A stretch of DNA of 64,000 bases, from the NCBI GenBank assembly GCA_019423755.1, contig JAHZAU010000001.1:52566-116565 (forward strand). The letters are read 5' to 3'. Of this stretch, positions 24,817 through 33,511 are shown in pieces. A program made the translations under genes and the position numbers. Below the pieces are notes generated by a model that had not been told where the DNA came from, did not search any database, and saw nothing but the letters and a program-made list of their open reading frames with translations. The stretch is from Oscillospiraceae bacterium. GTDB lineage: Bacteria; Bacillota; Clostridia; Oscillospirales; Ruminococcaceae. The stretch's first letter is position 1; each line of letters starts with the position of its first letter.

Positions 24817-27531
24817 ATGATTCATGCTACCATCAACGGGATCCCTGTTGAAGTGGAACGCGGCACAACCATCCTCCAAGCCGCGGAAAAGGTGGGCGTT
24901 GAGATCCCCACCCTCTGTTATTTAAAACATCTCGCACCGGAAGGTGCCTGCCGGATCTGTGTGGTTGAGGTCAAAGGCTGGAACAAACTTGTTACCGCCT
25001 GCTCCACCCACATTGGCGAAGGCTATGAAGTACTGACCGAAAGCCCCAAAGTTTGTGAAGCCCGTCGGGATGTGCTGGACCTGCTCATGAGCCAGCACAA
25101 CACCCACTGCTTCTCCTGCGGCGCCAACGGCGACTGCAAACTGCAGACCTACTGCATGCGCTACGGTCTGGAAGAGTCCACCTTCCCCAAAGGGGAGTTC
25201 ACCGAAGTGGTGGACAATTCCAACGAGTTCTTCCAGTTTGACCCGACTCTGTGCATCCGTTGCCGCTGCTGCGTCAACACCTGCGAAAAACTCACCGGCC
25301 GCAACGCCATCTGCAACATGGACCGCGGCATCCACGCCCACATCGGCGCGCCCTTCGGTCTCAAATGGGACCAGTCCATCTGCGAATCCTGCGGCTGCTG
25401 CGTCCAGGCCTGCCCCACCGGCGCCCTGACCATGAAGCGCACCAAGACCTACCGCAAATGGGAGACCAAAAAGGTCCTGACCACCTGCCCGCACTGCGCC
25501 ACCGGCTGCCAGTACTACCTGCTGGTGAAGGATGGCAAGATCGTGGACGTAGAAGGCGCCGACGGCCCTTCCAACCACGGCCTGCTGTGCGTCAAGGGCC
25601 GTTCCGGCAGCTTTGACTTCGTTCATTCCAAACGCCGCCTGACCGAGCCCATGATCCGCAACCGCGAAACCAACGAGTGGCGCACCGCTTCCTGGGACGA
25701 AGCCCTGGATCTGGTGGCCTCCAAGTTCCTGGAGATCAAGGAGAAATACGGACCCGACTCTCTGGCCGGCTTTGCTTGCTCCCGCTCCACCAACGAAGAT
25801 ATCTACATGCTGCAGAAGATGGTGCGCACCGCGTTCGGTACCAACAATACCGACAACTGCGCCCGTGTCTGACACTCCCCCACAGTTGCCGGTCTGGCAA
25901 CCACTTTGGGCTCTGGTGCAATGACCAACACCATTGCCGACATTACAAAAGAGTCCGACCTGATCATGCTGGTGGGCTCCAACCCGGAGGAAGCGCATCC
26001 CGTTATCGGTATGCAGGTCCGCCAAGCAGTCAACCGCGGCGCCAAGCTCATCGTCGTCGATCCTCGTGAGATCGACCTGGCCAAACGCGCCGACGTCCAT
26101 CTCAAGCTGAAACCCGGTACCAACGTTGCCTTTGCTAACGGCATGATGAACGTCTTCATCACCGAAAACCTGGTGGATGAGGAGTTTATCCGCACCCGTA
26201 CCGAAACCGATACCTTCGAGCAGCTCAAAGAGCTGGTCAAGGACTACACCCCCGAGCGGGTCGCCGAGATCTGCGGCATCGATGCCGATGACCTCCGCCG
26301 CGCCGCCCGTATGTACGCCAAAGCCAAAGCGGCTCCCATTATGTACTGCCTGGGCGTCACCGAGCACAGCACCGGCAGCGAAGGCGTTATGTCCCTGTCC
26401 AACATGGCCATGATGGTCGGTAAGATCGGCCGTCCCGGCTGCGGCGTCTGCCCCATCCGCGGTCAGAACAACGTACAGGGCGCCTGCGACATGGGTGCTA
26501 TGCCCACCGACTTCACCGGTTACCAGAAGGTAGACGGTCCCGGCGTCATCGAGAAATTCGAAAAAGCCTGGGGCTGCACCCTCAACCGCAAGGTCGGCAT
26601 CAAAGCCACCGACTGCTTCCCCAAGATGATCTCCAAGGAGATCCGCGGTCTGTTCATCTTCGGTGAAGACCCGGTGGTCACCGACCCGGATACCGGCCAC
26701 GTGCTCAAGGCTCTCCAGTCCCTGGACTTCCTGGTTGTGGATGAGCTGTTCATGACCGAGACCGCCCAGTACGCCGATGTGGTCCTGCCCGGCCGTTCCT
26801 ACGCCGAGAAGGAAGGTACCTTCACCAACACCGAGCGCCGCGTCCAGCGCGTCCGCAAAGCGGTGGAGATCCCCGGCCACACCCGCCTGGATACCGATAT
26901 CTTTACCGACCTGATGAACCGCATGGGTTACCCGCAGCCTTACCTGACCTCCGCGCAGATCATGGATGAGATCGCTTCTCTGACCCCGTCCTACGCCGGC
27001 ATCAGCCATGCCCGTCTGGACAGCGAAGAAGTCGGCGGCCGCGGCCTCCAGTGGCCCTGCACCGCTCCCGATCATCCCGGCACCCCCATCCTGCATGTGG
27101 GCAAATTCAGCCGCGGCCTGGGCAAATTCTACCCGGTAGAATATGTTCCCTCCGCCGAGCTGCCGGACGAGGAGTACCCGGTGATCCTGATGACCGGCCG
27201 TGTGCTCTACCACTACAACGCCTGCGCTATGACCGGCGAGACCGAAGGTCTGGTGAAGATCTCCGGCAGTTCCTTCATCGAAGTCAACGATGAGGACGCC
27301 GCCCGTCTGGGCATCGTTGACGGCGAGACCGTAAAAGTGTCTTCTCGCCGCGGACAGGTCACCACCACCGCCCGGGTGTCTTCCAAGACCTCTCCCGGCC
27401 AGTGCTGGATGCCCTTCCACTTCAAGGACGCTTACGCCAACATCCTGACCAACGCGGCTCTGGACCAGATCGCCCGCGTACCGGAGTACAAGGTGTGCGC
27501 CGTCCGCATTGATAAGATCCTCGACAAATAA
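24817..27531 (+). CDS. fdhF: Selenocysteine formate dehydrogenase, catalytic subunit
   Basis: One frame of 904 residues with TGA at 25870–25872 read as selenocysteine 352, in the motif 'CARV-U-HSPTVAGL' where other formate dehydrogenases have Sec or Cys. The N-terminus (1–80) is a NuoG-like [2Fe-2S] domain (Cys34, 45, 48, 62). A His/Cys [4Fe-4S] site follows ('HNTHCFSCGANGDC'), then two [4Fe-4S] clusters (Cys146–156 and 189–199), then the Mo/W-bisPGD domain from Cys224 ('CPHCATGC'). It oxidises formate to CO2, or the reverse, and feeds electrons to the NuoEF-like subunits. ATG 24817 has AAGGGAGG. The Sec machinery is not in this window. Confidence 0.95.
25870..25901 (+). promoter_or_regulatory. 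UGA selenocysteine codon and bacterial SECIS hairpin
   Basis: TGA at 25870–25872 is followed after 12 bases by GTTGCC (25885–25890), loop GGTCT (25891–25895) and GGCAAC (25896–25901). The six-pair stem with a GGUCU loop is the element bound by SelB in E. coli fdhF-type SECIS. Confidence 0.93.
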
Positions 27532-27682
27532 ATCATAAGACACGGCTCGTGCATGACATGTTGGCATTTTGTGACAATATGATAAGGCAGTGCATGGGCC
27601 TGTCTTATACCCAAAAATTTTCAAATTGCACAAAATTCAAATTTGATGGTGAAAACATTTAACAAAAAGAAGGTGTGGTACG
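27532..27682 (+). other. Spacer between fdhF and moeA
   Basis: ATAAGACA (27535–27542) can pair with TGTCTTAT (27601–27608). TGGTGAA-AACAT-TTAACAA (27647–27665) resembles a Rex site but has a 5-base rather than 4-base centre. No good promoter was found, so moeA may be co-transcribed with fdhF. Confidence 0.4.
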
Positions 27683-28915
27683 GTGTTTCATGGTAACTTT
27701 CCCACAGGGATAACGGTGGAGGAAGGGGTCCGGCTGCTTTGCCGGGAAGCCCCCCTTCCCCAGGAGGAAAGCGTCCCCCTCCCCGACTGCGACGGCCGGG
27801 TGCTGGCCCGGGACCTGCTGGCGCCGGAAAGCGTCCCTCCCTTTGCCCGTTCCCCTTACGACGGTTATGCTCTGCGCGCCGCGGACACCGTACCGGCCTC
27901 CGAGCAGACGCCGGTGATCCTCTCCATCCTGGAGGAGGTGCCCGCCGGTCACGCACCACGCTTTGCGGTGGGACCCGGCCAGGCCACTAAGATCCTCACC
28001 GGGGCGCCCATCCCCGAAGGGGCCGACCTGGTGGTCATGTATGAGGAGACCACCTTCACCGACCAGCAGGTGACCCTGACCCGCTCTTACCCCAGCGGCA
28101 AGAACGTGGTGCCGGTGGGAGAGGACATCCTTGAGGGACAGCTGGTGGCCAAAAAGGGCACCCTGCTCTCCCCGGCGACGCTGGGACTGCTGGCCGGGCT
28201 GGGCTTTACCCAGCTGCCGGTGTACCGCCGGCCGGTGGTGGGGCTGATCTCCACCGGCGACGAGCTGGTGGGACTGGGTGAAGCGCTGACCCCGGGCAAG
28301 ATCCGCAACAGCAGCGTCTACGCCCTCAAGGCCTATCTGGAGCGCCTGGGAGCCCAGGTGCAGCTGCACGGCATCGTCGGCGACGACGCCGGTGCCATCG
28401 CCCAGCGGGTCCAGGAGGCAGCGGCCTCCGCCGACCTGGTGATCACCACCGGGGGCGTCTCGGTAGGCGATTACGACCTGGTGGGCCAGGCCATGCAGCA
28501 GCTGGACGCCCGGGTCCTCTTCTGGAAGGTGAAGATGAAGCCCGGTTCGGCGCTGCTGGCTTCCTGTTACCAAGGCAAGCCGGTACTGAGCCTTTCGGGC
28601 AACCCGGCTTCGGCAGCGGTGTCCTTCTTCCTGCTGGGCATCCCCCTGCTGCGGACCATGGCTGGACGGACAGACATCCAGCTGCCGCAGGTCCAGGTGC
28701 GCCTGAAGGAAGCCTTCCCCAAAGCAAGCCCTGGACGCCGCCTGATCCCCGGACAGCTGGAGATCCAGGACGGCCAGGCTGTGCTGGCGCTGATGCCCAA
28801 ACAGGGCAACGGTATGCTGGCTCCCTTGTTCGGCTGCGACCTGCTGGGCGAGATCCCGGCTGGAAGCCCGGCCCTCCCGGCGGGCAGCGTGCTGAACGCC
28901 TATCGGATCTTCTGA
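27683..28915 (+). CDS. moeA: Molybdopterin molybdotransferase
   Basis: MoeA inserts molybdate (or tungstate) into adenylylated molybdopterin. The 410-residue protein has 'RSPYDGYALRA', 'VGEDI', 'ISTGDEL', 'GKIRNSS', 'TTGGVSVGDYD' and 'SLSGNPASA', which together cover the family's core. The start is GTG 27683 with AAAGAAGGTG eight bases upstream. It is positioned after fdhF and before focA, so it serves the formate dehydrogenase cofactor. Confidence 0.95.
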   Translation: MFHGNFPTGITVEEGVRLLCREAPLPQEESVPLPDCDGRVLARDLLAPESVPPFARSPYDGYALRAADTVPASEQTPVILSILEEVPAGHAPRFAVGPGQATKILTGAPIPEGADLVVMYEETTFTDQQVTLTRSYPSGKNVVPVGEDILEGQLVAKKGTLLSPATLGLLAGLGFTQLPVYRRPVVGLISTGDELVGLGEALTPGKIRNSSVYALKAYLERLGAQVQLHGIVGDDAGAIAQRVQEAAASADLVITTGGVSVGDYDLVGQAMQQLDARVLFWKVKMKPGSALLASCYQGKPVLSLSGNPASAAVSFFLLGIPLLRTMAGRTDIQLPQVQVRLKEAFPKASPGRRLIPGQLEIQDGQAVLALMPKQGNGMLAPLFGCDLLGEIPAGSPALPAGSVLNAYRIF

Positions 28916-28966
28916 TCCATCCCCAACATTCTGGGTGCGACCCAAGAGAAAAGGAGTTGTGTTTGT

Positions 28967-29785
28967 ATGAATTCCCCTGCTGAAGTTGCTAAAAATTATA
29001 TTGCTATCGGAAAAGGTAAGGTCAATAACCCGGTGCCGAAGATGTTCCTCCTGGGCATCCTGGCCGGTATGTTCATCGCCTTTGCCGGCGTGACCGCCAA
29101 CACCGTGTCGGCCACCGTCGAGTCCGGTTCCATCGCCAAGCTGCTCAGCGGCGCGGTGTTCCCGGGCGGTCTGGCCATGGTGCTGCTGGCCGGAAGTGAG
29201 TTGTTTACCGGAAACAACCTGATCGTTATCCCCCTTATGGAAAAGGAAGTTTCCCTGGGCGGCATGCTGAAAAACTGGGTGGTCGTTTACCTGGGCAACC
29301 TGGTGGGCGGCGTTCTGGTGGGCGCCATCTGCGCTTACGGCAACCAGGTCGGTCTCTTCGGCGGACAGCTTGCCGTTGCCAGCATCAGCACCGCGGTTGC
29401 CAAATGCTCCATGTCCTTCGGTGATGCCTTCCTCAAGGGCGTCGGCTGCAACTTCCTGGTCTGCATCGCTGTTTGGATCAGCTTTGCTGCCAAGGATATC
29501 TCCGGCAAGATCCTGGGCATCTTCTTCCCCATTATGATGTTCGTAACCTGTGGCTTTGAGCACAGCATCGCCAATATGTACTACATCTCGGTGGGCCTGT
29601 TCGCCAACAGCATCCCCTCCTTTGCCGCTCTGGCTGCGGAGGCTGGCGTCAACACCGCCAACCTGACCTGGGGCAATATGTTCCTGGCAAACCTGCTGCC
29701 GGTCACTCTGGGTAACATCGTCGGCGGCGCCGGTCTGGTGGGTCTGCCCTACTGGTTCATCTATCTGCGCGGCAAGAAAGCCTAG
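28967..29785 (+). CDS. focA: Formate/nitrite channel FocA family
   Basis: This 272-residue protein has six membrane helices of the FNT family, which forms pentameric channels for formate or similar anions. Conserved stretches are 'LAGMFIAFAG', 'AGSELFTGNN', 'NWVVVYLGNLVGG' and 'GFEHSIANMYY'. Position after the formate dehydrogenase and cofactor genes supports formate as substrate. AAAAGGAG precedes the start; a strong terminator follows. Confidence 0.94.
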   Translation: MNSPAEVAKNYIAIGKGKVNNPVPKMFLLGILAGMFIAFAGVTANTVSATVESGSIAKLLSGAVFPGGLAMVLLAGSELFTGNNLIVIPLMEKEVSLGGMLKNWVVVYLGNLVGGVLVGAICAYGNQVGLFGGQLAVASISTAVAKCSMSFGDAFLKGVGCNFLVCIAVWISFAAKDISGKILGIFFPIMMFVTCGFEHSIANMYYISVGLFANSIPSFAALAAEAGVNTANLTWGNMFLANLLPVTLGNIVGGAGLVGLPYWFIYLRGKKA

Positions 29786-29802
29786 TTGTTCGTACTCTCT
29801 GT

Positions 29803-29832
29803 CCCGGCAGGTTCGCCTGCCGGGGCGTTTTT
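29803..29832 (+). terminator. Terminator of the formate cluster
   Basis: CCCGGCAGG-ttcg-CCTGCCGGG followed by a T run. Confidence 0.9.
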
Positions 29833-29870
29833 CTACCCTTGAAAAGGACCCTTGGAAAGGAGTCACACCC

Positions 29871-30026
29871 ATGAAAGACCGCTCCCTCCGTGTCCTGCTC
29901 CTCGCCCTGGTGGTGCTCAACATCCTGGACGGGGATTTCGCCTCCCCTTCCCTGCTGGACTGGATAAAGCTGCTGCTTCTGGCGCTCTGCCTGCTGCTTA
30001 CCTTCCGCCGGGAGAAGGCAGAATAA
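29871..30026 (+). CDS. Small membrane protein, 51 residues
   Basis: ATG 29871 has AAAGGAG at proper spacing, and the frame ends at TAA 30024–30026. The product has two hydrophobic helices (about residues 6–18 and 31–44) joined by a short polar loop and ends in a basic/acidic tail 'FRREKAE'. It lies between two terminators, so it would be monocistronic. The family is not recognised. Confidence 0.6.
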   Translation: MKDRSLRVLLLALVVLNILDGDFASPSLLDWIKLLLLALCLLLTFRREKAE

Positions 30027-30031
30027 GAATC

Positions 30032-30082
30032 AAAAAAGCACCCCTTTGGCTGGAAACCGGCGGCTTCCAATCAAAGGGGTGC
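30032..30082 (-). terminator. Terminator of the EAL gene
   Basis: GCACCCCTTTG (30038–30048) pairs with CAAAGGGGTGC (30072–30082); six Ts follow on the minus strand. Confidence 0.85.
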
Positions 30083-30110
30083 CTTATTATGCTGTGTTGT
30101 TAGCGGTGCA

Positions 30111-31592
30111 TTATGCGCGCTGCTTCTCGTAGGACTCCCGCCACGCCTCAAACTCCGCCACCGGAAGGGGCTTGGAGTAGTAGTAGCCTTGGATAAAGTC
30201 GCAGTTGAGCTCGGTCAGGGTTTCCACCTGATGCTCCACCTCGATGCCCTCGGCCACCACGCAGATGCCCAACTCGTGGGCCAGCTTGATGATGCTTTCC
30301 ACGATTTTGGGGGTCCGTTCGTTGTCGTTGATGAAGAACGCCCGGTCCAGCTTCAGCACGTCGATATCAAATTCTCCCAGCAGCGCCAAGGAGGAATAAG
30401 CAAAGCCAAAGTCGTCCAGTGCCAGCTTCAGGCCAATATCGTGGAAGCCGTCCAGAATCTCTTGGACGGTCTGGATATCCGAAAAGTCAAACAGGGCGCT
30501 TTCGGTCAGTTCCAGCTTGATGAGGCCATCGGGGATGTTGTATTTATCCTTGATGCGTTTGTATTTTTCGCAAATCTCTTTGCCTTCCCGGAGCAGAGGT
30601 TTTCGCGACAGATTGACCGAGATCCCGGCGCCGACGCGGCCTTCCTTGAGCCAGCGTTCGGCGATCTGGCAGACCGCCTCAAACATATACAGGTCCAGCT
30701 CTCCGATGCGGTCGTATTTTTCCAGCAGCGGGATGAACTTGTCCGGGTAGATCATCCCCTTTTCGGGATGGACCCAGCGTACCAGAGCCTCCGCCTGCAG
30801 CACTTCCTTGTCATCGGTGGGGACCTTCGGCTGGAGATACACCTGAAAATCCTTGTTTTTCAGGGAAGCCTCAAACAACTTCATCAATTCTTTTTCTTCG
30901 TGCCGCTTCTGGGCGATCTTTTTGTCGTAGAACTCGCAGTGATTCCTGGCATTTTTCTGCTGGCTCATATAGCTAGCGTTGTAGATAGCACCCAGAAGGT
31001 TGCAGTCGTTGTTCAGACGGCTGGCGCCCACCGAAAAGCTGATATCAAGCAGCGTGATCTCCGTCTTGACCTGCTCGATGATACGGTCCACCCGCTCCTT
31101 GGCCTGCTCATCTGTTTCTTCCTTTAAAAGCAGGACGAAGCGGTCCATGTTGCTGCGGGAAACCAGCTCCTTGCCCCGGAGGGAGCGCTTTAAAATATGA
31201 TAAATCTGCAGCAGAAGCTCATTGGCCCGGTTTTCGCCCAGGTACTCGTTGATCTGGGTAAACTCGCTGACGTTCAGGTAGACCACCACGAAGGAGGCGG
31301 GATGTTCGCTGAACAGCTGATCTTGGGCCGCTTCGATGAAGCCCTCACGGTTGTAACCGCCGGTAAGCAGATCGGTAATATAGATCTTCCTGCGGTTGTC
31401 CAGCTCCATTTTCAGCAGACACAACAGCGTGATCCAAAGTACCGTTTCAACCGAAGCCGGCAACGCCACCGGCGGAAACGGGAGCTGTGCCAAAGAGGGG
31501 AAAAGCGCCCTTGCAATATATGGCAGCCGAAAGAGAAACAGCGCCACGGCACAAACAGATAACGCAATACATTTTCTGCGTTGATTCTTCAT
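30111..31592 (-). CDS. Cyclic-di-GMP phosphodiesterase with degenerate GGDEF and EAL domains
   Basis: This 493-residue protein has two N-terminal membrane helices (about 8–28 and 48–62), then a GGDEF domain (about 70–215) whose signature is degenerate (SNMDRF at 147–152), then an EAL domain (about 235–490). EAL motifs are intact: 'EALVRW' (268), 'SVNLSRK', 'LELTES', 'LDDFG', 'LKLDR' and 'VAEGIE'. It should therefore break down c-di-GMP rather than make it, with the GGDEF part perhaps sensing GTP. The gene is alone, with a promoter at 31705–31733. Confidence 0.92.
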   Translation of the reverse strand: MKNQRRKCIALSVCAVALFLFRLPYIARALFPSLAQLPFPPVALPASVETVLWITLLCLLKMELDNRRKIYITDLLTGGYNREGFIEAAQDQLFSEHPASFVVVYLNVSEFTQINEYLGENRANELLLQIYHILKRSLRGKELVSRSNMDRFVLLLKEETDEQAKERVDRIIEQVKTEITLLDISFSVGASRLNNDCNLLGAIYNASYMSQQKNARNHCEFYDKKIAQKRHEEKELMKLFEASLKNKDFQVYLQPKVPTDDKEVLQAEALVRWVHPEKGMIYPDKFIPLLEKYDRIGELDLYMFEAVCQIAERWLKEGRVGAGISVNLSRKPLLREGKEICEKYKRIKDKYNIPDGLIKLELTESALFDFSDIQTVQEILDGFHDIGLKLALDDFGFAYSSLALLGEFDIDVLKLDRAFFINDNERTPKIVESIIKLAHELGICVVAEGIEVEHQVETLTELNCDFIQGYYYSKPLPVAEFEAWRESYEKQRA

Positions 31593-32069
31593 TTAATGGG
31601 CCTCCCTTTGTTACATCCGGACCCTTGTTCCCTTCTTCCCTCCCAGGCGGACAAGCCGTATGAGGGTTCCGAAAAAAGCAGTGAGCGCATGTTTCGTTAT
31701 ACTGATTGTATGCCGAAATACGCTTTTCGTCAATGGGATATCCTGGTTAATTTGGCGTTTTTCCGCCTTTTTTCGGGTAAGAGGGAAGGGAAATCTTTTG
31801 TCATCTTTCGGGCAAGGGTTGGTTTTCTCTTTTTCCTTTTTCCGCATAAAAAAGGGCCATCCTCGCTCCGTCTGTGGAAAAGCACAAGATGTTTCCCTCG
31901 GCTTTTTTCCTTGTATCCTTTCCACTCCCTTTTGCGGTCCGATATAAAAATATTGTCACAAACGTGACGATTTATCCGATTTGTTCCTTCCAAATTGCAT
32001 CCCATATCCCTTTTGGAAAAAGCCGCAAAATATTTTGTACGAAAGCTGGACAGGGGGAAGGGTTTGTGC
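31593..32069. other. Gene-poor AT-richer spacer before tRNA-Ala
   Basis: It contains the EAL-gene promoter on the minus strand and a palindrome GTCAC-AAAC-GTGAC (31955–31968) of unknown use. Open frames here lack ribosome binding sites and protein-like composition. Confidence 0.5.
31705..31733 (-). promoter_or_regulatory. Promoter of the EAL gene
   Basis: Minus strand: TTGACG (31728–31733), 17 bases, TACAAT (31705–31710). Confidence 0.7.
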
Positions 32070-32075
32070 TATAAT
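32047..32075 (+). promoter_or_regulatory. Promoter of tRNA-Ala
   Basis: TGGACA (32047–32052), 17 bases, TATAAT (32070–32075), ending 19 bases before the tRNA. Confidence 0.8.
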
Positions 32076-32094
32076 AGTGCTGTTGAAATCGTAT

Positions 32095-32170
32095 GGGCGA
32101 TTAGCTCAGTTGGGAGAGCGTTGCGTTCGCATCGCAAAGGTCGTGGGTTCGAATCCCATATCGTCCACCA
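32095..32170 (+). tRNA. tRNA-Ala (anticodon CGC)
   Basis: The 76-base cloverleaf has acceptor GGGCGAT/ATCGTCC (one G·U), D arm GCTC/GAGC, and anticodon stem TTGCG/CGCAA with loop TTCGCAT. The anticodon is therefore CGC, reading GCG (Ala). The T arm has TTCGAAT, and CCA is encoded. Its own promoter lies upstream and a terminator follows. Confidence 0.95.
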
Positions 32171-32176
32171 AAAACA

Positions 32177-32210
32177 AAAGCCGCTGCAGGATCTTCTGCG
32201 GCGGCTTTTT
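32177..32210 (+). terminator. Terminator of tRNA-Ala
   Basis: GCCGCTGCAG…CTGCGGCGGC followed by TTTTT. Confidence 0.85.
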
Positions 32211-32220
32211 GCATAAAGAA

Positions 32221-32254
32221 AAAACCGGTCTGGGCAAAGGCTCCGGCCGGTTTT
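32221..32254 (-). terminator. Terminator of the hypothetical pair
   Basis: AAAACCGG…CCGGTTTT just downstream of the minus-strand stop at 32290. Confidence 0.7.
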
Positions 32255-32289
32255 CTTATGGAGTCGTATTTTGTGGGGGCGGCGGCATC

Positions 32290-32730
32290 TCAGTCCCAGG
32301 TGTTAAACAGGATCTCCCCGACGGTCTGCGGCTTCCAATAGCGGAGCTGCTCCTGCTCTTCCAGGCCAAGCGCCCCGCACCGGCCGCGGCAGTCCTGCTC
32401 CAGCTGGGCAGGGCTCAGAAAACACACCGTCCCCTCCGGCAACCGGAGCCACTCCGGCTGCTCGGTGAAGGCCATCCTGCCGGAAGGGCCCCGCCGGGCA
32501 AAGGCCGCGTAGGGAAAGTGCCGGTTCTGCAGGACAAAAACAGTATCGTCATATCTTCGAATCCCGGCAAAATAGAAGTTCCCCCCGGCGGCGGTGTTCA
32601 TTTCGGTCACTGTCCCACCGGTTTCCCGGGCCAGGGTATGGCACAGCTGGCGGAAAGCTTTTTCGTCCAGAAAGGGCGGTGGCTCGGTGTCCCCGCTCCA
32701 AAACCCCGTGATTCCTTTGGGAAGCTGCAT
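32290..32730 (-). CDS. Hypothetical protein, 146 residues
   Basis: The start 'MQLPKGITGFW' at 32730 has GGGAGGG eight bases upstream. The protein is soluble, with no signal peptide, rich in aromatic and charged residues ('GGNFYFAGIRRYDDTVFVLQNRHFPYAAF'-type core, about residues 50–75), and ends 'ILFNTWD'. It is second in a two-gene unit with the gene at 32788. Size and composition recall small immunity-type proteins, but I cannot assign a family. Confidence 0.7.
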   Translation of the reverse strand: MQLPKGITGFWSGDTEPPPFLDEKAFRQLCHTLARETGGTVTEMNTAAGGNFYFAGIRRYDDTVFVLQNRHFPYAAFARRGPSGRMAFTEQPEWLRLPEGTVCFLSPAQLEQDCRGRCGALGLEEQEQLRYWKPQTVGEILFNTWD

Positions 32731-32787
32731 TTTATCGTCCCTCCCGTAACATCTCAACCATGGCATACATTCCGCTTCCCGGGTCGC

Positions 32788-33183
32788 TCAGTCGCCGATA
32801 CCGACAAGCCCACACTCCTCTTCCATCGCGACATCGCATATCCGGCCCAGGCTGACGGCAAATTTTCGAATCTTTGGGAAGGACAAAGCATATTGCTGGA
32901 TGATTTGGTTTTCCTCGGCGCTGTGTTCCTCAAGCCATCTTATCAGGGACGCCGAAAAAGCCTTGATTGCCGGGACCTGCTCCGCTTCAAGGAAGGTCTC
33001 CCAGTATGGGTCAAACCGGTAATAGATTTCATAGTTGGGGAACGCCGCTCGAAAATCATACAAAAAGTCGCCCAGTCTTTCCGGTTCATCGACCACACGA
33101 TGTCTTACCGTCTTATAGGGCTTGGTACAAAGAAGCGCAACGGCGTGCTCAATTTCTTTTGCTGCAACGATGGAAAGGGGCAT
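32788..33183 (-). CDS. Hypothetical protein, 131 residues
   Basis: The start 'MPLSIVAAKEIEHAV' at 33183 has GAGGAGG nine bases upstream; longer frames upstream lack a site. It is a soluble, mostly helical, acidic protein with 'FPNYEIYYRFDPYWETF' in the middle. It is followed after 57 bases by the 146-residue gene, suggesting an operon. No family is recognised; small cytoplasmic pairs of this kind next to tRNA genes may be accessory. Confidence 0.7.
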   Translation of the reverse strand: MPLSIVAAKEIEHAVALLCTKPYKTVRHRVVDEPERLGDFLYDFRAAFPNYEIYYRFDPYWETFLEAEQVPAIKAFSASLIRWLEEHSAEENQIIQQYALSFPKIRKFAVSLGRICDVAMEEECGLVGIGD

Positions 33184-33419
33184 ACGTGCTCGCCTCCTCT
33201 TTATCTGCGTACGATCTGTACACCATACGTCTGTTTTGTCCGGCGGGTGCGGCAGAAAGATTCCTCCGGTATCGGATGGAAAGTGAATCTGCCCGGACCC
33301 GCCGTGTTTAGATTTGGTTGTGAGATTATACCACAGCGGAGGGGGCAAGCGCATGAACATTCTTTTAATTTTCCTTGTGTTTCGGAATCGGCCAAAAAAG
33401 CGCCCTGTTTTAGTACAGA
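33184..33419. other. Spacer between divergent genes
   Basis: A TATAAT (minus strand, near 33325–33330) may serve the hypothetical pair, but no matching -35 is clear. No gene is seen. Confidence 0.4.
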
Positions 33420-33448
33420 TTGACGAAATTCTTACAATGTGGTAGGAT
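33420..33448 (+). promoter_or_regulatory. Promoter of the EFR1 gene
   Basis: TTGACG (33420–33425), 17 bases, TAGGAT (33443–33448). Confidence 0.65.
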
Positions 33449-33511
33449 AATAGACCGGCGCGGCTCTTTCACAAGGGCCGCGCCTTACCATGACTTGAGA
33501 AAGGCAGTTTT

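Noticed and set aside
25870..25872. TGA as a nonsense mutation making fdhF a pseudogene
   Set aside because: It is at the Sec position, the frame resumes at once, and a SECIS-type hairpin follows.
24922..27633. A 903-codon open frame on the minus strand opposite fdhF
   Set aside because: Product is low-complexity Gly/Ala/Val-His rich and mirrors the codon bias of fdhF; it has no family motifs or ribosome site.
31593..31967. Short open frames in the spacer before tRNA-Ala
   Set aside because: No ribosome sites, overlapping in several frames, composition not protein-like.
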